Below, in pieces: positions 55,796-64,000 of a stretch of 64,000 bases of DNA (position 1 is its first letter; the number at the start of each line of letters is the position of its first letter). This DNA is from Cryptomeria japonica (Eukaryota > Streptophyta > Pinopsida > Cupressales > Cupressaceae). The DNA lies in contig NC_081405.1 of assembly GCF_030272615.1 (NCBI RefSeq), positions 24,411,272 to 24,475,271 of the forward strand. Reading direction: 5' to 3'. The notes beneath the pieces are model-generated. The model was not told where the DNA came from. It ran no database searches and worked only from the letters and a program-made list of their open reading frames with translations. Both the position numbers and the translations under genes were made by a program.

Positions 55796-57800
55796 TATTA
55801 TTCCTCTTGTTGGGTTCCTTCTAAGGCCTCTTACAACAAGTTGTAAGAGCTCCTGTGAGACTTTTTTTGGTCTTTTGGAGTTGACCACCATGGTTTTCAC
55901 CGGGTTTCTTGGGATTATTGCTATCTTCTCAAGGAGTTTGGAGGTCTTGGTTTGCTTTCAACCTAGAAACAAGGTCTTGCCTTGTGTGCCAAATGAGTTA
56001 TTTGCACCACTTCAGGCAACGGAGGTTTGAAAACTCAGGCATTGTATTTCTTCAGGTTATCCAACTCATAGGCCGTCTTGGAAGGGGATTGGTTTTCAAA
56101 CTCTCCTGGTTATGAAATAAGCCATTCAAATCCAAGGGAATTTTTTTTGCTAAGAGCATTTGGCAGGCTTGGGAAGCCATCAAACCTGGGCTCCACTAGG
56201 ATGGGGTTAGTTTTAGAGATGGCCTTTCTTTTAACTAACATAATATTTGGTGCTTGTTGCTCATTCAAGTGCAAGGGCTCCCTCTATCCCGCATTCTTGG
56301 AATTTATGATCTGTGTTTTCACAACCCTGTCATTTGCACTCCTTAGGATCTTTTCTCCAAAAGAACTATGAATCTTTTCTCCTCGGAAGATTTGTAGACC
56401 CGATTTCGCCTCAATTGACCATATCAACAAACATTTGACATTGTCTTGTTGGTCCTTCCTCTGCATATGCTTCACAAGATTGACATCCACTCAATTAGAC
56501 CATGGTGGAAGGGTTGGCATTGGTTTCTCAACACATCCTTTTGTAATTACAAACCCAAATTGGGATATAGTTGGTTTGTCCCTCTCTTGGCTATGGTTCC
56601 ATCCTTGAATATTTAGTGACATTTGCAAAATGCAATCTTCTCAATCTGCATGGCATCACAAATTACACACTATTTGGTCGGCTATTGTTGAGCTGAAGTT
56701 GGCATGCTTCACCTGATGTATTCTTTTCCGAGGCTTTCCATTTGGCTCTCACCTATGACAGATGGGTGTGCCAAGCCCTCACTGCCCTTTTTATGGGCAT
56801 CCTGAGACTTTCATTTACCTCTTTTGGTATTGCAAAAGATCCCAACAATTGTGGACATGGATTCATGATTTTTTTTGACCCTTTGGGCCCAAACCTTTCT
56901 CTTGGCATATGATCTTGTTGGGAGAATCTCCTTGGTTTCCCTTTCAGGTCATGCAAATATGGCATGATTTCAAGATTGTGATCCTTTTCACATTATGGAA
57001 AGATAGAAATGTTGCTATTTTTTCTCACAACTCTCTTGATGTTCATGTTTACTAAAGCATGCACTTGTAATGATGCCCTAGATCTAAGTGCAAGCCAACA
57101 AGGTTGTGTTGGAGGTGGGCCATCTACAAGAGCTTATACATTATTGGGGAAACACTCTCTATATGGCTGCCAAAGTGCCACTAGATCCTTTTATTTTTGG
57201 TACCTGGTCTCGAGCTCATGATAGGGAGTATGACCACAGTTCCCCTATGTGTCGCTTGCACACTTCACGCTCTTAGGCCCCTCATTACCAATCTAATGGT
57301 GGAAGAGACTTCTAATGCAGGTGCTTCACCTCTTCGCCACATGGTGGCTCTGCTACTAGGTGGAATATGGGAGGAGTGGACCCTTTGCGTATAGGTGGCA
57401 CAGGTTGGCCAGATATCGGCGTTGATTCCAGTTGGCCAAGTTCTTCCAAATGGATTCCTCAAGTGTCACTGGCCATTTCTCCAACTAGAAAGAAGAATGC
57501 GAAACAAGAAGTTGTTGTTGCTAAGTAGGGGTGGTCCCTTCCAAACGACACCCTTGACCCTGCTAATGTATGGGGTCAAAAAGATGATAGGGACCCTCCA
57601 CCACCTCCCTCTGCCACTACCTTAGCTTCTTAGCAACTATTTTTTATTATTTCCATTTTCGGGTGCCGCCCGTGGTTTTGTATTTTGCTGGTTTTCTACG
57701 CTCTACTCGTGTGACTCACAAGGAGTGATCTTGTTTCCTCCTAAATTTTTTATGTGAATAGTGTACCTTTAAATCTATTAATAGAAATGCCTATTCATAA
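55796..57800 (+). pseudogene. LINE 3' portion, abutting the gag relic
   Basis: A frame near 55880-55960 reads HRVSWDYCYLLKEFGGLGLL, the post-RT signature of plant L1-type LINEs (W-x-x-x-C-x-P-K-E-x-GGLG). Near 57000-57200 it shares DRNVAIFSH and VQANKVVLEVGHLQELIHYW with the copy at 9900-10511. The tail has DPPPPP, TLAS-stop and a 3' UTR ending TCTATTAATAG then TATTCATAAAATAATAAT. It is 5'-truncated with many stops. The junction with gag near 55796 is abrupt. Confidence 0.65.
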
Positions 57801-58593
57801 AATAATAATAATAAAACAAATAAAATATAAATAATAATTAAGTTATTAAGATATATGTACATTTTAAATTCCACTTCTAGATCTACAAAAGGGTATTTTA
57901 CTATATTTAAAAAAATTTATTTACATGAGTAGTTGTTGAAACATCAGAAATTTTGATTTTTTTTTTGATAAATTGGTCTTAAAGTGATGCTACCCATGCA
58001 TTCAGTGAACATTTTTAATTGGAAAAGTTGTGGCCATATTTAATTTAGCTAGAATGAGATCATATGTTTGACAAAAAACTGTTTTACGATTAAATTCACT
58101 TATTTTAATAAGTTGGTCGAAAGTGTTTGACACATCTTTGTACTTTTACCTATTGAATACCAAGAAAATTTTCATCTTTGATAACACAAATATGGCTATA
58201 TGGTGTGTTGTGAAATTATGACTATATAATATGAAGATGGGTTATGCAATGAAAGAAAGTGCGAAGAAGAAAGATGATTGGGCAACACATTTATGTTGGC
58301 ACAAACATTGCTTGCCAAAAGTTGGGGCTTTTGCTTGTGTGACATTGTAAACAAGATTCTTATAGGTGATAGGTTTAGGAAGCTTGGCTTCATTTGGAGC
58401 CACATATGTGCCCTTTTGTAAAACCAAAGAAGAAATAGAAAACCATATCTTGTTAAACCTCATAAAGGATTGTTGGGGGACTGATTTTAAAGAAATTGAA
58501 TTGGCCAAGCCCTTTACTTGAGGACATCAAAACTCTATTCAACTCATGACCAATCCTCTACAAAATTTTAATATTTGTGAGTGTGTGGGTATC
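57801..58593. other. Intergenic, no gene recognised
   Basis: AT-rich. A minus-strand frame at 58196-58508 shows no motif. Nothing else is supported. Confidence 0.45.
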
Positions 58594-59823
58594 TACAACC
58601 TATTGAACCTACAATAGGACTAAGAGGGGGGGGGGGTGTGAATCAATCTGCATCTCTAAAAAACTGATCTATCAAATTTTAAGCAATATTCATCTATTCT
58701 ACAACAATACTGAAAAACATCAACCGTCAACACATGAACCTATATTTACATGGAAATCCCAACATGAAAAAACCATGACGAGAATCATACTCACAATATA
58801 AATAAAATTGATTAAAATGTTTTAGGCTCACTACCAAGGAGCATCATGCACCTTATGGTCTTGCAAGACTAAGCCACACTACCTTAGGGCAAGATACAAA
58901 GAGATGCCAAGAGATCCAGTATCTTCCAACAATTGAAAGAATAGTCAAACTAATATGAGAAGAATCTCCTGATCATGAAATTTTCCTTGAACCTCTGTGT
59001 CAAGTGACCAATATCATGGAAAACATATCTGACATCAACCACTAACTTAAAACATTATCACACCGAATATATCACCATAAAAGATCTTCACAAACTGACA
59101 TTTGCACATCTACATTACTAAATCTTCTTGCAAATAATTCTCATTCACTTCACATAAATTCACTCATACATTTGCACTCCTTAAATGCAAGTTTGATCAT
59201 CAAAAAATTGAGGGTCAGCCAAAGATAGAGTGTACAATATTCCATAAACTAAGCCACCCAGACCAAAAATACTCAATGCGGTCAACTCCAAGAGAAAGAA
59301 GGGACCCAAATCCTTCAGAACACATCCTTATAAGTTGAATCCAATGTATCACACACACTAACACATCCTCCAAAGTTGACATTATATGTAATGTGTAAAT
59401 AAGTAATAAAACTTAGTAACTAGTTGGCCAAAACATTTTCCAGTGCAAATTACTTAATGTGGATCTCCACACACCACCTTGAGAACTATAACAATATTCT
59501 AACTCAATGTCCAATGCATATCTCGACCAAAAAGTATGATCCAATCAAGATAATCCAATTGGGCATGATGAAAAATATAACACAATTGAACATATCAAGC
59601 ACGAACAAACATAACTCACTTGTGGACCAGAAACACCACCAGAGAATTGAACTGAAATACTGCACGAACCAAATAAACATGTCCACCAAACCACAACACA
59701 AGATTCCACATATCTGGAGGCCACCAAGCACTTTCCAGACTAGTCTGATAGACACTCTCACTATCAAAGAACATCAACAACAAACTTCTATAATTTGCAA
59801 ACCAGAAAACCAAATGATGCAAT
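58594..59823 (-). mobile_element. LTR fragment related in layout to 59824-60753
   Basis: ACTAAGAGGGGG...TGTGAATCAATCTGC near 58618 and ACATGGAAATCCCAAC...AAAAAACCATGACG near 58750 repeat the landmark order of the neighbouring LTR. A long + frame at 59424-59921 overlaps minus frames and crosses into the next LTR, so it is not a gene. The neighbouring element seems to have inserted beside or into this one. Confidence 0.4.
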
Positions 59824-60753
59824 TGTTGGAAACCAATAATACTGAGAGGGGGGTGAATCAGTGTTATATCAGAATAGTAAATTTTAGCCTTATTAAAACA
59901 TGCATACACCAACCAATATAAACATAATTGAAAGAAGTAAAGCAACTAATAAGCTAATCACATAAATAAGAATCATAACACACAAATTTATACGTGGAAA
60001 ACCTCAAAGAGGAAAAACCACGGTGGGATTTATGACCCACAATATCAATCCACTGGCCATATGAAGAGATATTACAAAATATGAGGGGCATGCACTTGCA
60101 GGAAGGTTTGCAGCCTAGAGCACACTGCTCAAACACAATAGGAGCCTCACTGACTACATAAAATTCCAAACTACAATCCAGAGAAGTGTGAACTACTAAG
60201 ATAACATCTTCTATGCCATAATACAGTTTTGGTTTAAGCTCTGTTTGTTCTGGTCTGAATCCCTATACCCTTTACTAGGAATAACCCTTAAAATAATTTC
60301 CTCACATACATGATCTCTCTGATATATCTCGCATCATATTATATTCACATATCCATAATCTCCTATTACATGTCTATTGTATCTCCCATTTTAAAATGAT
60401 CTATCAAACTGTTCTATATACCCTATAAATTTTTTCATGCCTTATGTCGGCTTACAAATAATACAATATCAAATTACATGTCAGTGAGATAACATAAATG
60501 CATAAACATTAAAATCAATTGCCGATGCCGGATCCAACATATGTTGGCCTCCAATACCGATAACATTTACTAAACCATGTTGACCTGTATTGCCGGTGAC
60601 CAAATAAATCCTTCTGTCCTGTCGGTGCTAGTGTAGTATCTGTGAAGTGCTTGCCGATACACCATAGAATCAAAACATGAAGCTGGAACACAAAATCATG
60701 TTGCCATCAATGACAACATAGTGAACCAACCAATAGAGTGTCAATTGCCAACA
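59824..60753 (-). mobile_element. 3' LTR of a minus-strand retrotransposon
   Basis: On the + strand it runs from TGTTGGAAACC to CAATTGCCAACA, with inverted TGTTGG/CCAACA termini. On the minus strand the polypurine tract directly precedes it. Length 930 bp. GCAAT at 59819-59823 would be one half of the target duplication; the other half is outside the window. Confidence 0.75.
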
Positions 60754-60766
60754 ATCTCCCCCTTTG
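60754..60766 (-). other. Polypurine tract
   Basis: ATCTCCCCCTTTG on the + strand, read as CAAAGGGGGAGAT on the minus strand, directly before the 3' LTR. It is the plus-strand primer site of the retrotransposon. Confidence 0.75.
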
Positions 60767-61879
60767 GCATTGATGGAAACACTCATGTGAAAAATGATCA
60801 AAGTTTCATCTGCCCGTTTCATCCAGCCCTGCTCCCCCTGAGATGAATATGCAAAATACTACAAAACTCCCCCTAATGTATAAAACTCTTTTATTCTTTT
60901 TCACATCTATACTACTCCCCCTTTGACATCAAGGCCATTAAGAATTCTAAAAAGAATGTCAAAGAATAAGAACTGTACAATGAATATCCCCAAAAATGTC
61001 TTACCGGAGCTTGACCAACTTCAAATTTCTAGATAAGCCTTCTCTAGTAACTCCACATAAGTATCCCAACCGGTTTTGAATATGTTGGAAATAGATACAA
61101 GTCCACTCGATAAGTGTGAAAAAGACTCTTTTTCATTTACCTCTGTCGGTGTGGGCTTTTTTAGCATGTCCATGCATTCTTTCTTGTGTACACAGAGTGA
61201 ATCCAATCGAGGACTCACTAAGCCTCTCAGACTTTTATCTCTTCTAATTATTTTGTCTCTCTCCTTCTTAAGAGAATAAATTTGGTACTCCAAAGTCAAA
61301 ATTTGACCATCAATTAATGTAGTCAATGAAATCAATCCATCAAAAGAGTTAGCTATACTCGCAATTTTCTCCTAAATCTTCTTTATCTTTTTATCTACAT
61401 TAGCTGTAAGTATTTCAGTATTACAACATACCCTATATATATTTGTACATTGTTTCAAAGAATTTTCTATTAGGATTATCTTCTCTTCAATCTTTTTCTT
61501 CTTAGTTTCGATTATCTGATCAAAAGCAGCTCTCTTAGCCCAAGGAAATCTTTCTAGTGCTTGCCGGTTTGAGATTTGCTGTAAGGATTGAAAGTCCTTT
61601 GAGATATGCTTAGTGATTACCTTAAGATTTCCAGATGGGCTTGCTTCATTTTCAATCTTACACTCCGGGACTGATGTGTAAAACAATGATTAATTGATCT
61701 ATAATCCCTTTATCTGTGGATCCCTCCTTCATCAGTTTTTGTGCGGCCATCATCATCAATTCAGTGGGACTCATCTCTGTGTTGTTTTTCTTTTCTACCT
61801 GAGAAGTGTCAATTTTCAATAATGATGGACCAACACTGGGTTCCCTACCAGATTCCCCTATTTTCTCCTTTGATGTTTT

Positions 61880-63468
61880 TGTAGCGTAAGAATTTAGGAA
61901 TCATCACAAGACAAGTAGATCAATCAAAACACAAGACATGCTAGCTCAATCAAAAGAACACTCATTGAAATGAACCTAATTCCAAAGCACATTCAATAGA
62001 GGTATGGAAACAAAGCATTCAAAATGAAAATTATGCAAACCAGATGTAGAATTGAATACTCCTTCCATGCGGCTCCATTGTTGTTCTTTCCTCTTCAATA
62101 GGTTTGTGGATCTCACCTACAAGTGTTCACACAATTGAAAGCAAGATTGATGAAAAGCTCAAGAGTACTAGAAGTGTAAGTTCCGTAATTTGATAGAAAT
62201 TCGGATTAGGGATTCCAGATCAAGGATTCAAGGGTCAAGGGCTTTGATTGAAGAAAATCATCCAATTTATAGAGAAATTGGAGAAAAGGACAAATTGGCA
62301 TGAAATTGATATTTAGGCAATTGATTTCAAAATTGGCACAATTGAGTGAAAAGAAGAAGGTTATGACACCTTCTATGTCATGAATTATGACATATTTCCA
62401 ATGCAAAGCTTAGAGGACTAGAACCTTATGACATCTTGCTATGCCAAGAGTATGACACATGAAGCACAAAAATAGGGAGAACTAGAGACAAGTTAATTAG
62501 GTGGAAATTAAAATTAGGAAATTAGAAAATTGGTGGAAATTAGGAATTAGGTAAATTAAAAATTAGGAAATTTAGAAATTAGTGAATTAATCAATAATTT
62601 TTCATTTATTAATTAATTCACTCACAAAGAGGAATAATTAGCCAATTAAATGAATATTTAATTGTAATGAGAAAACTTAGGATTAATAAATAATTTAGTA
62701 ATCCTAGAGGAAGAAATGACAAATTAGGTTAAATGAATAAATCATAAAACCTTAGAAGGCGAATTAGAAATGCGAGGATGACAATTAGGTCCTGATTGAA
62801 GATAATTGATGTCGATCATGATTTTAAATTGATAAATGACCAATGCGATAGACAATTTGATTGAGAAATGCGCCAATTGACAAGGAACAATGACAAATTG
62901 ATCCAAATTGACATAATTGAGACAGACAACGATTGATGACAAATTGGTCGCAAAATGACAAGATTGACAAAAGGACAAGGATCGATGATAAAATAGATTG
63001 CAAGATGACAAGATTGGAAATGACCATGATCGATGACAAATCGATCGCAAAATGATAAGATTGCACATGACAGCGATTGATGACAAGATTGAAGGATTGA
63101 TGATAAATCGACAAGATTGATAAGAGGACAACGATCGATGACAAATCGATCGCAAGATTGACAGGATTGATAAGAGGACAAAACCCTAATTAGGATTTAC
63201 GATGTCCAAAATGATGACAAATTAATACTCACATTGATGCAACAAGATAAAATCGATCAAAATAATGACTGGATAATGCTGTCAACAAGACCAAATTCGA
63301 GGACGAGATGATTGAAGAATGTAGAAGAATGACTCGATGCTCGCAAATGATAAAAATCAAGTGCATGACATAGGAGAAATGTTAATGCGACGCAAAAACC
63401 TAAAATGAGGCAATCCGCAAATGTTAAAGTATGACCTCGCAAGCGTTGACCATTTTTGGGTGTCTACA
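61880..63468 (-). mobile_element. Solo LTR, 1589 bp, target duplication GTTTT
   Basis: Runs from TGTAGCGTAAG to GGGTGTCTACA on the + strand; the minus-strand start TGTAGACACCCAAAA is typical of plant gypsy LTRs. GTTTT flanks it at 61875-61879 and 63469-63473. It cuts the reading frame of the surrounding element. A minus-strand TATAAATTGG box lies near 62271. AT-rich blocks and a minisatellite are inside. Confidence 0.85.
62760..63180. repeat. Minisatellite, about 49 bp, GATCGATGACAAATCGATCGC words
   Basis: Repeated blocks of GCAAAATGACAAGATTG and CGATGACAAATCGATCGCAA, about 49-70 bp apart, with many CGATCG palindromes. The array produces long but meaningless antisense open frames of 106-137 codons at 62742-63181. 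Confidence 0.75.
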
Positions 63469-64000
63469 GTTTTATCCTTTATAACCTCCTCACTTACACC
63501 AGTTGCTTCGCCACTAGGTGCAGTCTGCGTAACTGCTGATTCCTTTGTAGGAACAGTAACCTCAACCTTTACATTTGTATTCGGAGGACAATTTTCCTCA
63601 ATATTAGTATCCTGTACAATGTTAGCTTGTTCATTCTCTGTATTAACCGATATCTCAATATTTGTCTGTACATCTATATTTACCGGTGGCTCAATTTCCA
63701 CTATCTTAATATTTTTCAAAACTGAGGGTGAAGTACCCATAATCCCCTTTCTTTTTCCTTCAAACGATGTATCTACAGTGTCTGTCTTGGTTTCTGATGA
63801 AGTAAAGAATTCTCTGTTTTCTCCCAAAAATTTAACCCATGCTTTTTGAGTCTCCTTTATTATTTCATTTACTCTCACTAGCATCAAACTAGTTATCCTA
63901 TGCTTGCTATTGAAAAATTTTCCGTTTGCCGCCTCAAGTGTCTTTTCCATTTCATTTGGAGCTATAGTAACACAAATAGATAAAATATCTTGAATTTTAA

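Larger units (their letters stand above)
60767..64000 (-). pseudogene. Extra reading frame upstream of the 3' LTR, split by a solo LTR
   Basis: Minus-strand frames at 63357-63950 (197 codons), 61372-61686 and 61021-61335 lie in order toward the polypurine tract. The first reads MEKTLEAANGKFFNSKHRIT and turns acidic and T/V/E-rich. The next has a Lys/Glu-rich coiled-coil-like stretch after RFPWAKRAAFDQIIETKKKK. I recognise no protease, RT or integrase. Position says it is the additional 3' frame some plant LTR elements carry, or an unrelated gag-like product. The insertion at 61880-63468 and other breaks inactivate it. The element continues beyond the window. Confidence 0.5.

Noticed and set aside
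59424-59921. 165-codon + strand gene
   Set aside because: It crosses an LTR boundary, has no motif and is an antisense shadow of repeat sequence.
62742-63181. Overlapping 106-137-codon minus-strand genes
   Set aside because: All three frames are open because of the minisatellite; the products are low-complexity repeats.
63421-63849. 142-codon + strand gene
   Set aside because: It is the antisense of the longer minus-strand retrotransposon frame, and it starts inside a solo LTR.

Overview
This window looks like nuclear DNA of a gymnosperm, probably a conifer (inference). It is AT-rich, carries GT-AG introns of up to 15 kb, and is mostly old nested transposons. Only one gene can be followed from start to stop: a plant RlmN-type radical-SAM RNA methyltransferase on the + strand. 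It has 10 coding exons between 11617 and 42204, reading as 435 codons with every splice phase consistent.

Layout. 1-11.6 kb: LTR pieces (a probable solo LTR at 2548-4442, promoter-bearing LTR segments at 4.4-6.3 kb, a minus-strand copia primer site and LTR at 7255-7446, another LTR at about 7.45-8.44 kb) and a LINE tail ending near 10511. 11.6-42.2 kb: the RlmN gene. Intron 2 holds an antisense LINE reverse-transcriptase relic. Intron 3 holds a probable SINE. Intron 6 is mostly a 4.4-kb giant solo LTR (A), which itself carries a miniature LTR element (TRIM) with a tRNA-like Pol III promoter in its LTRs. Intron 7 (15 kb) holds giant solo LTR C, split by a third member (B, opposite strand), then a dead hAT transposase. 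42.2-64 kb: a tandem duplication with a SINE in one copy, a probable solo LTR at 52398-53486, a copia gag relic abutting a LINE tail, and the 3' part of a minus-strand LTR retrotransposon whose reading frame is split by a 1.6-kb solo LTR.

The most unusual material is the giant-LTR family in introns 6-7. A, B and C share termini, perfect 5-bp target duplications, a TATA box about 0.82-0.89 kb from the 3' end and a telo-box palindrome. Each carries a different tandem array in its long U3: CCGATGG/TTTTCCAC units in A, a 37-nt two-step hairpin repeated 12 times at mostly 167-177-bp spacing in B, and GAGCGAACTTCCTTTGCTC-type units in C. The second is the TRIM, in which good A and B boxes lie inside both LTRs.

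Only the RlmN gene looks functional. The transposon reading frames are broken. No protein-level search was possible, so family names rest on motifs read by eye.
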